Below, piece by piece: positions 1 to 8,310 of a DNA stretch of 64,000 nt (positions are counted from its first letter, which is position 1; each line of letters opens with the position of its first letter). This DNA comes from Anabaena catenula FACHB-362 (lineage in GTDB: Bacteria; Cyanobacteriota; Cyanobacteriia; Cyanobacteriales; Nostocaceae), in the NCBI RefSeq assembly GCF_014698735.1, contig NZ_JACJTQ010000009.1, positions 1-64,000 on the forward strand, read 5' to 3'. The translations under genes and the position numbers were made by a program. Below the pieces are notes generated by a model. It was given only the letters and a program-made list of their open reading frames with translations, was not told the DNA's origin and made no database searches.

Positions 1-455
1 GCTACAGGAGCGGAGAAAGCAACACAGATCCAAGGACGCATACCTAAGCGGTAAGAAAGTTCCCATTCACGACCGAGGTAGCAAGCTACACCGATTAAGA
101 AGTGGAATACTACCAATTGGTAAGGACCACCGTTGTACAACCACTCATCTAAGGAAGCTGCTTCCCAAATGGGGTAGAAGTGTAAACCAATTGCGTTGGA
201 GGAAGGAACAACTGCACCAGAGATGATGTTGTTTCCGTAAAGTAGAGAACCTGCTACTGGCTCACGGATTCCGTCGATGTCTACGGGGGGAGCGGCGATG
301 AAGGCGATGACGAAGCAAGCGATCGCAGAGAGAAGGGTGGGAATCATCAAGACTCCGAACCAACCGATGTAGATGCGATTTTCGGTGCTGGTGATCCATT
401 CGCAGAATCTATCCCAGACGTTAGCGCTTTGGCGCTGTTGAATGGCTGTGGTCAT
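1..455 (-). CDS. psbA: Photosystem II D1 protein, 5' part (runs off window start)
   Basis: D1 is the core reaction-centre subunit of photosystem II in the thylakoid membrane; it binds chlorophylls, pheophytin, QB and the Mn cluster. The first 151 codons are present and read [17 protein letters not shown] at the N terminus, continuing through the first membrane helices to [11 protein letters not shown] at the window edge. His118 (accessory chlorophyll ligand) is present. Residue 130 is Glu (GREWELS), the high-light or D1:2 type; low-light copies carry Gln130. Cyanobacteria normally have several psbA copies, so this is one family member. The start is the ATG at 455-453, downstream of a consensus-like promoter. 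Identification is certain; the rest of the gene lies outside the window. Confidence 0.98.
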   Translation of the reverse strand, partial: MTTAIQQRQSANVWDRFCEWITSTENRIYIGWFGVLMIPTLLSAIACFVIAFIAAPPVDIDGIREPVAGSLLYGNNIISGAVVPSSNAIGLHFYPIWEAASLDEWLYNGGPYQLVVFHFLIGVACYLGREWELSYRLGMRPWICVAFSAPV

Positions 456-793
456 GTGTTTATAATTGCGTTTTGGGTATGTATGTTTTGGTAGGTGTTT
501 CTACCTCATGAATTTATATTAGGACGTTTATTGAGATTTGTAAAGAGGTTTTCGTAATATTTTTTAATAAATTTGAAAAATAGAATGATAAAGCAGACAC
601 AGCAAGGGTTTTAGGCGTTAATTCTTTTGTAACAATTTCTATAATAATTTTCTTGTAGGGTGGGTAAAGTCCTTGCATGGCTACGCTAAAGCCCAGAAAG
701 TAAGCCACCAGACACATTAAACACTCGAAGTGAAAACCATTGGTACGTTAGCTTTTGGCATAACACTCCCCATGAAAAATCCGTTACTTATAT
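456..793. other. Intergenic region psbA / cofG
   Basis: Divergent intergenic region of 338 bases. It holds the psbA promoter and leader on the minus strand. A 67-codon minus-strand open frame (717-514) covers the promoter itself and is not credible as a gene. No clear promoter for the plus-strand cofG was recognised. Confidence 0.6.
516..544 (-). promoter_or_regulatory. psbA promoter (-35/-10)
   Basis: Read on the minus strand, TTTACA (544-539) is followed after exactly 17 bases by TAATAT (521-516), an almost perfect SigA-type promoter. Transcription would start near 508 and give a 5' leader of about 50 bases. The leader contains a small hairpin (GGTAG/CTACC, about 490-505) before the psbA ATG at 455. 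Seen directly; the start site is inferred. Confidence 0.75.
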
Positions 794-1771
794 ATGTCCT
801 CATTTAGTCAAAATATTGTTACATATAGCCCTGCTTACACCATCGTCCCGACTTATGAATGCTTTAACCGCTGTTCCTACTGCAATTTCCGCACAGATCC
901 GGGTCAAAGTCCTTGGCTGACTCTTGCAGAAGCTAAAGGCATTTTGCAACAACTGCAAAGTCAGAATGTCTGTGAAATCCTCATCCTCAGTGGTGAAGTT
1001 CATCCCCATTCCTCAAAGCGTGAGGCATGGTTAGAGCGAATTTATGATTTGTGTGCATTAGCACTAAAGATGGGATTTTTACCACATACCAACGTCGGTC
1101 CCCTCAACTTTGAGGAAATGCGAAAGCTGAAAAATGTAAATGTGTCGATGGGGTTGATGTTAGAACAGTTAACACCACAATTACTAGATACAGTCCATCG
1201 CCACGCGCCTAGTAAAATACCAGAAGTCAGGTTGCAACAATTGAAATGGGCAGGAGAGTTGCAAATTCCTTTTACTACCGGACTGCTTTTGGGAATAGGC
1301 GAAACTGAAAATGATTGGTGGGAAACTTTAGCTGCTATCTCAGATTTGCATCAACGCTACCAGAATATACAAGAAGTAATACTGCAACCGCACAGTCCGG
1401 GAAGTCAGCAAACCTTTGATGCACCGTCTTTTGACCCTCATCAACTACCGTTCGTCATCGCCAAAGCAAGGCAGATTTTACCAATAGATATTACAATTCA
1501 AATCCCGCCCAATTTAATTCAAGATGAAGAATGGTTACTTGCTTGTATAGCTGCGGGTGCGAGAGATTTAGGAGGAATTAGCCCCAAAGATGAGGTGAAT
1601 CCTGATTATCCTCATTTGCAAGAACAGACATTAAGAGAAATTTTACAGCTTGGGGGATGGGAGTTAGTACCAAGGTTGCCAGTATATCCCCAGTTTGCGA
1701 GTTGGTTGAGTGAGGAGTTGGGGGAGGGAGTGAAGAAATATCGCCTGAAAATGAATTCCAAAGATAAGTAG
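794..1771 (+). CDS. cofG: FO synthase subunit 1 (7,8-didemethyl-8-hydroxy-5-deazariboflavin synthase), radical SAM
   Basis: CofG is the radical-SAM half of FO synthase; with CofH it condenses a tyrosine-derived intermediate with 5-amino-6-ribitylaminouracil to make the deazaflavin FO. In cyanobacteria FO is known as the antenna chromophore of some DNA photolyases. The 325-residue protein has the radical-SAM cluster motif CX3CX2C at Cys23-Cys27-Cys30 (CFNRCSYC). It also has the family's SGEVHP, NVGPL and TTGLLLGIGET segments. Length fits CofG as a separate subunit rather than fused FbiC. No cofH is adjacent in the window. The ATG at 794 gives the expected N terminus. Confidence 0.93.
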   Translation: MSSFSQNIVTYSPAYTIVPTYECFNRCSYCNFRTDPGQSPWLTLAEAKGILQQLQSQNVCEILILSGEVHPHSSKREAWLERIYDLCALALKMGFLPHTNVGPLNFEEMRKLKNVNVSMGLMLEQLTPQLLDTVHRHAPSKIPEVRLQQLKWAGELQIPFTTGLLLGIGETENDWWETLAAISDLHQRYQNIQEVILQPHSPGSQQTFDAPSFDPHQLPFVIAKARQILPIDITIQIPPNLIQDEEWLLACIAAGARDLGGISPKDEVNPDYPHLQEQTLREILQLGGWELVPRLPVYPQFASWLSEELGEGVKKYRLKMNSKDK

Positions 1772-1896
1772 GTGAACAGAAAAATTTAAAGGTATGTGAA
1801 GAAAAGTAAAGAAAGCTCAAACTCTTTCCCCCTGCGCCCTGCGCCCCTGCCTTGTCCCAAAGACAATTATTTACGTTCACCTACTTATATTGGATG

Positions 1897-2277
1897 CTAT
1901 GTTATCGGTGTTTTTTGTATAAGTCCTGATAAATGATCTAGTTTGTCCGAGAGATAAACCTTCATCTTCCTTAATTCTTCTATTCGTTCATCAATCTGTT
2001 CAAGCTTGCGTCCCAGAATATTTTGTTTTTGATCGACAGTCAGGCGATCGCTCTCAACATCTTTAATCCATACCTGAATCTCTGTGAGAGTAAATCCCAG
2101 ACGTTTAGCTTGTTGAATCAATATCAACCTTTCCATACTGATCTCGGAATAGTCTCTGTAGTTATTGCTTCTACGGCTAATTAGCTCAGAGTCAATCAAA
2201 CCTTTCTTCTCATAAAAACGAATCGTATCAACAGTCAGACCCGATTTTTTTGCTAGTTCACTAATGAGCATCGTCAC
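1897..2277 (-). CDS. MerR-family transcriptional regulator
   Basis: A 126-residue regulator with a typical MerR N-terminal winged helix-turn-helix (ISELAKKSGLTVDTIRFYEKKGLI, residues about 5-28, then RDYSEISMERL). A charged coiled-coil dimerisation helix follows at about residues 80-115. The C-terminal tail is short and has no metal-binding cysteines, so an organic or redox effector is more likely than a metal; that is inference. It is transcribed divergently from the adjacent short-chain dehydrogenase. A dyad operator lies in the 73-base gap, so it probably controls that gene and possibly itself. Confidence 0.9.
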   Translation of the reverse strand: MTMLISELAKKSGLTVDTIRFYEKKGLIDSELISRRSNNYRDYSEISMERLILIQQAKRLGFTLTEIQVWIKDVESDRLTVDQKQNILGRKLEQIDERIEELRKMKVYLSDKLDHLSGLIQKTPIT

Positions 2278-2280
2278 CCC

Positions 2281-2312
2281 TTGACTTTGGAGTATAGTCC
2301 ATAGTTTACAGT
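2281..2312 (+). promoter_or_regulatory. MerR-type promoter/operator in front of the SDR gene
   Basis: TTGACT at 2281-2286 is a good -35 box. It is followed by a 22-base dyad (2284-2305) centred on GGAGTATAGTCC, with only two mismatched symmetric positions, and then TTTACA/TACAGT as -10 (2305-2312). The overlong 18-20 base spacer containing a dyad is the classic MerR-family promoter arrangement, in which the regulator twists the DNA to align the boxes. Direction fits the plus-strand dehydrogenase starting at 2351. Confidence 0.8.
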
Positions 2313-2350
2313 GGCATTGACTTAATTAGTAGTTTCACCCATCAGTACAT

Positions 2351-3205
2351 ATGAACAATATTTTAATTACAGGAGTCTCCTCTGGTATTGGATATGGGGC
2401 AGCAAAGGAATTTGCTCGTCAGGGTTATCAGGTCTTTGGTAGCGTTCGTACAGAAACCGATGCTAAACGCTTAAAAGCTGAAATCGGTTCTGGTTTTATT
2501 CCGCTACTGTTTGATGTGACTGACTCAAGTTCCTTACACCAAGTGGGTCAACAGGTAGCATCAATGGTACAGGGAGAGGGCTTGGCTGGGCTGATCAACA
2601 ATGCGGGAATTGCTACCAGTGGTCCGTTAATTTATCAGCCATTAGATGAAATTCGCTGGCAGTTTGAAGTGAATTTAATTGCTCAAATTGCCGTAATTCA
2701 GACATTTTTACCCTTACTTACAGCCAGAAAATCAGCAACGTCAAATCCTGCCAAAATCATTAATATCAGTTCTGTTGGTGGAAAGATTGCCTCTCCTTTT
2801 ATTGGTGCTTATGCGGGCAGTAAACACGCATTTGAAGGTATATCTCACAGCTTACGGCGAGAATTACAACCCCACGGTATTGATGTGATTATTATCGGAC
2901 CCGGTGCTGTCAAGACGGCGATTTGGGATAAGGAATCCATTCAAGATCGCAGTAGATATACAGAAACGGAATATGCTAAACCTCTACAGGCGTTCCAACA
3001 ATATTTTACTGGTATTGCTAAAGCAGGGCATTCTCCTGAATTGGTTGGACAATTTATCAGGAAGGTATTTGAGACTAAAAACCCGAAAACACGCTATGCA
3101 ATTGTTCCCAATCCATTTCCTAATTGGATTCTTCCTTTAGCACTACCTGATCGTTGGTTAGACAAACTCATTGGCGGAAATCTTGGTCTGTTACCAAAAC
3201 GATAA
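2351..3205 (+). CDS. Short-chain dehydrogenase/reductase (SDR), putative MerR target
   Basis: A 284-residue classical SDR oxidoreductase with a Rossmann fold. The cofactor motif TGVSSGIG is at residues 7-14, NNAG at 83-86, and the catalytic triad comprises Ser140/141, Tyr154 and Lys158 (YAGSK). There is no acidic residue right after strand 2 (FGSVRTE, with Arg33), which suggests NADP(H). The substrate cannot be told from sequence. The C-terminal segment (NPFPNWILPLALPDRWLD) resembles SDRs annotated as oxidoreductases of lipid or sterol type. The divergent MerR regulator and its operator suggest inducible expression. Confidence 0.9.
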   Translation: MNNILITGVSSGIGYGAAKEFARQGYQVFGSVRTETDAKRLKAEIGSGFIPLLFDVTDSSSLHQVGQQVASMVQGEGLAGLINNAGIATSGPLIYQPLDEIRWQFEVNLIAQIAVIQTFLPLLTARKSATSNPAKIINISSVGGKIASPFIGAYAGSKHAFEGISHSLRRELQPHGIDVIIIGPGAVKTAIWDKESIQDRSRYTETEYAKPLQAFQQYFTGIAKAGHSPELVGQFIRKVFETKNPKTRYAIVPNPFPNWILPLALPDRWLDKLIGGNLGLLPKR

Positions 3206-3433
3206 TTTTCCATTGTCAAGTAGAAGTAGTGATACTCTGACGAAGGTAGCAGGCGATCGCATAGTTGCTAAAAATTTCCAGTCTTTCTAAAGACAATACA
3301 CACCCTCAAATGACCAGCCAGCCCATATCTACCGCTAGGCATTCCCCAAAAGATAGACCTTGCAACTCACTCGCTGTTGTAAAATAGACAATAGAACTAT
3401 TCGGGGGGGCCAGTGAACTGGTCATAAACGTCT

Positions 3434-5173
3434 ATAGAGACCATCTTCGGTAATCTCCAAGGTTTAAAGTCCAGCCAGCTGAAACAACTACAGCGGCTGT
3501 ACCACCAGCGCATATCTGGCAATCTCATCACAACATCGGAGTTTGCCCAGCGTCTGGCCGCAATTAGCACAGAACTAAATCAGCCTGTATGTGCCTACCT
3601 CAATCGTCGCGGACAAGTGATTCGGGTGGGGGTAGGCAGTCCACGTCAAACTCAAATTCCACCCCTAGAACTACCCCGTTACGGTGCAGAACGTCTGAGT
3701 GGTATTCGTTGTATAGCTACCCATCTCAAGCCAGAACCACCAAATGAGGCAGCGCTGACAGCGATGGCTCTACAACGGTTAGATGCTTTGGTAGTATTAA
3801 ACATTACAAATACAGGATTTACAAAGCGAGGTGGTGGTGCGACTGGTTACGTCAAAGAAGCTTATTTGGCACATTTAGTAGCCAATAACAGCAAACAGCT
3901 AGTTTTAACTCAGTCTTCAGGAATTACTACCCCAGACGCAACCTTATATTCCAGCGTGTCGCCACCTCAGAGTTTAGATGCGATCGCCGAACAGGATTTT
4001 CTGGACTTAGTGGAAAGTCTAGAAGAAGAATTCCGGCGGGAATATATTGCTCAAGAAGTAGGCGCTGACCATGATCGTGTGGTCATCGTCGGGGTAATAA
4101 CTGATAGCACCACTCCTCAACAATTCCAAGACACCATAGCGGAATTGGTGCGGTTAGTGGATACAGCTGGGGGAGATGTATTGCAGATACTCCAACAAAA
4201 GCGATCGCGTATTCATCCCCAAACCGTCATTGGTGAAGGTAAAGTTCAAGAAGTCGCCCTCACCGCCCAAACCTTGGGAGCCAATCTTGTCGTCTTTGAC
4301 CGTGACCTTTCACCCGCTCAAGTCCGCAACCTAGAAGCACAAATTGGGGTCAGAGTAGTTGACCGTACAGAAGTTATATTAGATATCTTTGCTCAACGCG
4401 CCCAATCAGGTGCTGGGAAATTACAAGTCGAACTAGCACAGCTAGAATATATGATGCCACGACTCACAGGTCGAGGTCGTACCATGTCCCGACTAGGGGG
4501 CGGTATTGGGACTCGTGGACCTGGTGAAACAAAACTGGAAACTGAACGCCGAGCAATTCAGCAGCGAATTTCCCGATTACAACATGAAGTCAACCAGTTG
4601 CAAGCTCATCGCTCACGCTTACGTCAACGAAGACAACATCGTGAAGTTCCTTCGGTAGCCTTAGTGGGTTATACCAACGCGGGTAAGTCTACCTTACTCA
4701 ACGCCCTCACTAACGCTGAAGTTTACACAGCCGACCAACTTTTTGCCACACTCGACCCCACCACACGTCGCTTGGTCATTCCCCACGCAGATACCAATGA
4801 ACCTCAGGAAACCTTAATAACAGATACTGTAGGGTTCATTCATGAGTTACCCCCCTCTTTAATGGATGCCTTCCGCGCCACTTTGGAGGAAGTCACAGAA
4901 GCTGATGCCCTACTACATTTGGTAGATTTGTCCCATCCTGCTTGGTTGAGTCATATTCGCTCAGTTAGGGATATTCTCGCCCAAATGCCCATAACTCCTG
5001 GTCCTGCCTTGGTTGCTTTTAACAAAATTGACCAAGTTAGTAGCGAGACACTAGCTTTAGCTAAAGAAGAGTTTCCCCTAGCGATATTTATCTCCGCTAG
5101 TCAGCGTTTAGGTTTAGAAACCCTACGCTATCGTTTGTCCCAGTTGATTGAATATGCTGTTGATGATGGGTAA
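3434..5173 (+). CDS. hflX: GTPase HflX, with a non-standard start codon
   Basis: HflX is a ribosome-associated GTPase that splits stalled or heat-damaged 70S ribosomes. An N-terminal domain with the GRGRTMSRLGGGIGTRGPGE stretch and coiled coil precedes the G domain, which has the P-loop GYTNAGKS, DTVGFI (G3) and NKID (G4). The first ordinary start in frame is GTG at 3617. However, 61 more codons upstream are clearly coding and match the conserved cyanobacterial N terminus (ETIFGNLQGLKSSQLKQLQ...). At the position where homologues have Met, this sequence has ATA (3434-3436). A TAA at 3425 closes the frame just upstream, so initiation must be at ATA, another non-standard codon, or the late GTG. 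Product about 579 residues if from 3434. Confidence 0.9.
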   Translation: METIFGNLQGLKSSQLKQLQRLYHQRISGNLITTSEFAQRLAAISTELNQPVCAYLNRRGQVIRVGVGSPRQTQIPPLELPRYGAERLSGIRCIATHLKPEPPNEAALTAMALQRLDALVVLNITNTGFTKRGGGATGYVKEAYLAHLVANNSKQLVLTQSSGITTPDATLYSSVSPPQSLDAIAEQDFLDLVESLEEEFRREYIAQEVGADHDRVVIVGVITDSTTPQQFQDTIAELVRLVDTAGGDVLQILQQKRSRIHPQTVIGEGKVQEVALTAQTLGANLVVFDRDLSPAQVRNLEAQIGVRVVDRTEVILDIFAQRAQSGAGKLQVELAQLEYMMPRLTGRGRTMSRLGGGIGTRGPGETKLETERRAIQQRISRLQHEVNQLQAHRSRLRQRRQHREVPSVALVGYTNAGKSTLLNALTNAEVYTADQLFATLDPTTRRLVIPHADTNEPQETLITDTVGFIHELPPSLMDAFRATLEEVTEADALLHLVDLSHPAWLSHIRSVRDILAQMPITPGPALVAFNKIDQVSSETLALAKEEFPLAIFISASQRLGLETLRYRLSQLIEYAVDDG

Positions 5174-5205
5174 ATACTCATAATTTAGATGAAGCTATGA
5201 TCATT

Positions 5206-5236
5206 AAATTCCGTATTCCCAAAGAGTACGGAATTT
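5206..5236 (+). terminator. Hairpin downstream of hflX
   Basis: AAATTCCGTA (5206-5215) and TACGGAATTT (5227-5236) form a perfect 10-bp stem with an 11-base loop, 33 bases after the hflX stop. Only a weak T run follows (ATTTGAG), so it is a plausible but not ideal intrinsic terminator. Confidence 0.6.
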
Positions 5237-5499
5237 ATTTGAGATGATTGACGTAAAGAAGATAAAAATAAAAAGCCGCAACAGGTATCACCCTGTAACG
5301 ACTTAAAAGTTTTAGCCTTGCGTGTAATATTTGAAATGTTTTGGGGTAGTTAGGGCTTGCTGAATAAATCTAAAACTTAGATATATCAAGAGTTTGAAGG
5401 TTAAAAAGGTGAATCAGGTGCAAGGAATAAGCGTTGGAACTACCAAAAACCTATTACTTGACCAGATTCAAGACTATTCTTCTCTTCTTCTAATTCTTC

Positions 5500-5533
<34 letters not shown>

Positions 5534-5567
5534 GCCCTAACCAAAAGACTTTTTCAGCAAGTCCTAG

Positions 5568-6347
5568 TTAGTTAGCCAAGGTGCGACGACGACGAGCCAT
5601 TACCATGCCACTAGCTACTAAACCTAAACCTACCAAAGAGGCTGGTTCGGGAACTTTAGCAGCAGGAGGTGCAGGAGGAGTGTAGAGCGGAGCCATCCTT
5701 AATTTGTCACTAGTAGAACCATTGTACCCAGTACCACCACCAACTTGTTGGAAACGAGTTGCAGCTGATAGTGAACCATTCTGAAATCCTGTCAAGAATG
5801 AGTTTTCAACATTAGCTGCAATTAAGTTAGTGCCTTTTAGCAAAAAGCTAACGTTACTAAAGTTTCCTGCTGTTAAACCTGTTTGTGGATTACCACCACT
5901 GAAGTTTCCGTTACCTGAAGAGCGAATACCTACATCAAAAGTGCCAAAGGGTTGTAAAGAAGCATCACCTGAAACACTTGCATTCAAAGATGAATTACCG
6001 TAAAGCTTGGTAAATGAACTTGATTGAGGAGCGTAAGTAAAGGATTTTACGCCATCAATCAAATCAAAACCAAAACCAACTAAAGTTGACTGAGTAGCCC
6101 CAGAACCAAAAGCTGGGATAGTACCAGTTGTGTTTTTCAGGTTCAAATTCAACAGAACATCACTACCAGACTGAGAAAAAGTGAAGTTCACTAAAGCAGA
6201 TGAGCCAGTTGCAGGGGTGTTAGAAGATTGACTATTGGCATCAAAAGAAAGACTGAAAGCTTGAGCCGAGTTTGGTGCAATCAAAGAAGAAGTGAGGGTG
6301 ACTCCAGTAACGGCTGCAAGTAGTGTAGCAATGGATACTAATTTCAT
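5568..6347 (-). CDS. Secreted PEP-CTERM domain protein
   Basis: A 259-residue exported protein. It has an N-terminal signal peptide (hydrophobic ATLLAAVTGVTLTSSLIA, probable cleavage after SAQA near residue 30) and a Ser/Asn/Gly-rich body. The C-terminal tripartite PEP-CTERM signal is VPEP, then the hydrophobic stretch GLGLVASGMVMA, then RRRR. Proteins with this signal are processed by exosortase and often associate with exopolysaccharide; the body domain itself is not recognised. The body has the beta-rich composition of extracellular domains (SGSDVLLNLNLKNTTG). No exosortase gene is in the window. Confidence 0.88.
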   Translation of the reverse strand: MKLVSIATLLAAVTGVTLTSSLIAPNSAQAFSLSFDANSQSSNTPATGSSALVNFTFSQSGSDVLLNLNLKNTTGTIPAFGSGATQSTLVGFGFDLIDGVKSFTYAPQSSSFTKLYGNSSLNASVSGDASLQPFGTFDVGIRSSGNGNFSGGNPQTGLTAGNFSNVSFLLKGTNLIAANVENSFLTGFQNGSLSAATRFQQVGGGTGYNGSTSDKLRMAPLYTPPAPPAAKVPEPASLVGLGLVASGMVMARRRRTLAN

Positions 6348-6714
6348 AAATGTAAATCCCTAAGTGTAAATTTTTTTTAGGTGTTTCTATATATCAAGAG
6401 TACAAGGACTAAAGTAAGAATGTAAATTGGGTTACGGTTTAATTCATACTATCTTCATCTTCCAGATAATTACAGTGAATTTGGTGTAAAGGCATAAATA
6501 TTTTATACCTAACATGAATTGGCTGACTGGTGTCAGGGACACTACGCGGATACACACTACCCAGTTCTAAATAAATTTTGCTAACTTTAGCTTTAAAGTG
6601 CCAACTTTTCATCAGCTTCCTTTCCTACAGAACGCTACCGCGAACTGCTAAGTGACAGGTTCCTTGCTGTTTAAGCTAAAATTGAACAGTATTTTGATCT
6701 AAGTTAAAAATATT
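6348..6714. other. Intergenic region between PEP-CTERM and glutaredoxin genes
   Basis: Divergent region of 367 bases containing the promoters of both genes. TTGAAC (about 6682) lies upstream of the glutaredoxin ATG without an obvious -10. No RNA gene or repeat recognised. Confidence 0.4.
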
Positions 6715-6984
6715 ATGGCTGCAAAAGTAGAAATTTACACTTGGGCTACCTGCCCATTTTGCATAGGTGCTAAAAGCTTGCTGAAGAACAAGGAAGTTGA
6801 TTTCATCGAATACAGCATCGATGGAGATGAAAACGCACGGGATAAAATGGCTCAAAGGGCAAATGGTAGACGCTCTCTACCGCAAATTTTTATCAATGAT
6901 AATCATATTGGTGGTTGTGACGATATTCACGCTTTAGACCGTCAAGGCAAGTTAGATGAACTGCTCGCTGCTGATAGCATTTAA
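6715..6984 (+). CDS. grxC: Glutaredoxin 3-type
   Basis: An 89-residue dithiol glutaredoxin, with the active site CPFC at Cys13-Cys16 early in a thioredoxin fold. The cis-proline segment is RRSLPQIFIND, and the GSH-binding GGCDD motif follows. It reduces disulfides and mixed glutathione disulfides at the expense of glutathione. It lies 107 bases upstream of glutathione synthetase on the same strand, an arrangement conserved in cyanobacteria and consistent with co-expression. Length is normal for GrxC. Confidence 0.95.
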   Translation: MAAKVEIYTWATCPFCIGAKSLLKNKEVDFIEYSIDGDENARDKMAQRANGRRSLPQIFINDNHIGGCDDIHALDRQGKLDELLAADSI

Positions 6985-7091
6985 AGCAAATCCACAGAAG
7001 TAATCTCAGGGACAAGAAGTTTAGCTTCTACGTCAATCAGTGAGATCATCTAAATTGACCCATTACATTCTTGGTGATTGAGGTAAAGAGG

Positions 7092-8081
7092 GTGAAACTG
7101 GCTTTTATTATAGATCCCATCCATCAGCTTGATCCATGCCATGACACAAGTGTTGCTCTCATGGAAGCCGCGCAAATTCTAGGTCATGAAGTTTGGATAA
7201 CTCAAGCTAACCTACTGAATGTTGTGGATAGCAAAGCTTGGGCTGCGTTACAGCAGGTAGAACTTGTACCAGTGAAGTTGCTAGAGGGACGTTGGATAGC
7301 AGCAACTCCTTGGTATAAGTTAAGTCCTAGCGTCTTAACTCCCTTAGAATCAATGGACGCTGTATTTATGCGGACAGATCCACCTGTCAACGATTCCTAC
7401 CTCTATGCTACTTACATTTTGGATTATGTTGACCCAAATAAAACTTTGGTAATTAACAGTCCTAGTGGTATCAGAAGTGCAAATGAGAAAATGTATGCCC
7501 TTCAGTTCACCGAATGCATTCCTGAAACGATTGTCAGTGCTGACAAGGAAGTTATCCGCTCCTTTGTGGAAGCCAAGGGAGCAACTGTTCTCAAACCACT
7601 AGGTAACAAAGCAGGGGAGGGGATTTTATTTTTACAATCAGGCGATCGCAATTTCAATTCTATCGTCGAACTCAGTACCATCCAAGGTCGAGTACCTGTG
7701 ATGGTACAAAACTATTTACCAGCAGCTAAAGAGGGAGACAAGCGGATTATTTTGCTAAACGGTGAACCTATTGGGGCGCTCAATCGCCTTTCCAATGGCA
7801 GTGATTTTCGCAATAATATGGCTACAGGCGGTACTGTGGCTCAAACCCAAATTACCCCATCAGAGCAGAAAATTTGCGCCTTGTTAGCCGAAAAACTCCG
7901 TCAAGACGGTTTAATTTTTGTCGGTATTGATGTGATTGGTGGCTACCTGACGGAAGTAAACGTTACCAGTCCAACGGGAATTCGTGAGATTGACCGTTTA
8001 GATGGAACTTATCTTGGTCATCAGGTTATTGAATGGGTTGAGCAGAAGCTAAACAGCCCCAATTATGCAGTTTCTAGTTGA
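7092..8081 (+). CDS. gshB: Glutathione synthetase
   Basis: GshB is an ATP-grasp ligase that joins gamma-glutamylcysteine and glycine to make glutathione in the cytoplasm. The sequence shows the family N terminus KLAFIIDPIHQL and FMRTDPPVN. It also has the ATP-grasp segments VLKPLGNKAGEGI, NYLPAAKEGDKRIIL and EVNVTSPTGIREID. The frame can be opened at TTG 7071, but the GTG at 7092 directly precedes the conserved KLAFIIDP block and has a GAGGT-like site upstream, so it is the preferred start (329 residues). It follows grxC on the same strand and converges on ftsZ. Confidence 0.95.
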   Translation: MKLAFIIDPIHQLDPCHDTSVALMEAAQILGHEVWITQANLLNVVDSKAWAALQQVELVPVKLLEGRWIAATPWYKLSPSVLTPLESMDAVFMRTDPPVNDSYLYATYILDYVDPNKTLVINSPSGIRSANEKMYALQFTECIPETIVSADKEVIRSFVEAKGATVLKPLGNKAGEGILFLQSGDRNFNSIVELSTIQGRVPVMVQNYLPAAKEGDKRIILLNGEPIGALNRLSNGSDFRNNMATGGTVAQTQITPSEQKICALLAEKLRQDGLIFVGIDVIGGYLTEVNVTSPTGIREIDRLDGTYLGHQVIEWVEQKLNSPNYAVSS

Positions 8082-8310
8082 GCCAGGGAAAAAGGTAATT
8101 GGTAATTGGTAAACCACGTACCAGTCACCTTTCTTTGCCCTAACTAGCAACTTCCGTTAAACAGAAAACAACTCAAATAGAATTTTGGGGTAGCAACTAC
8201 ATTGCTGACCCCTACCTTGTGAAATAAACCCTAAAACTAGCAAATTGTATACAGCACTCAGCCGCAACTGAGACTGCAAATTTAATCTAAAATCTCAAAT
8301 CCACAATCAC

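Noticed and set aside
514-717. 67-codon minus-strand frame upstream of psbA
   Set aside because: It spans the psbA promoter and has a hydrophobic, low-information sequence; not credible.
3413-3434. A frameshift from an upstream frame considered as the source of the hflX N terminus
   Set aside because: All three frames are closed by stops shortly before or around 3425-3440, so there is no longer upstream frame to join.
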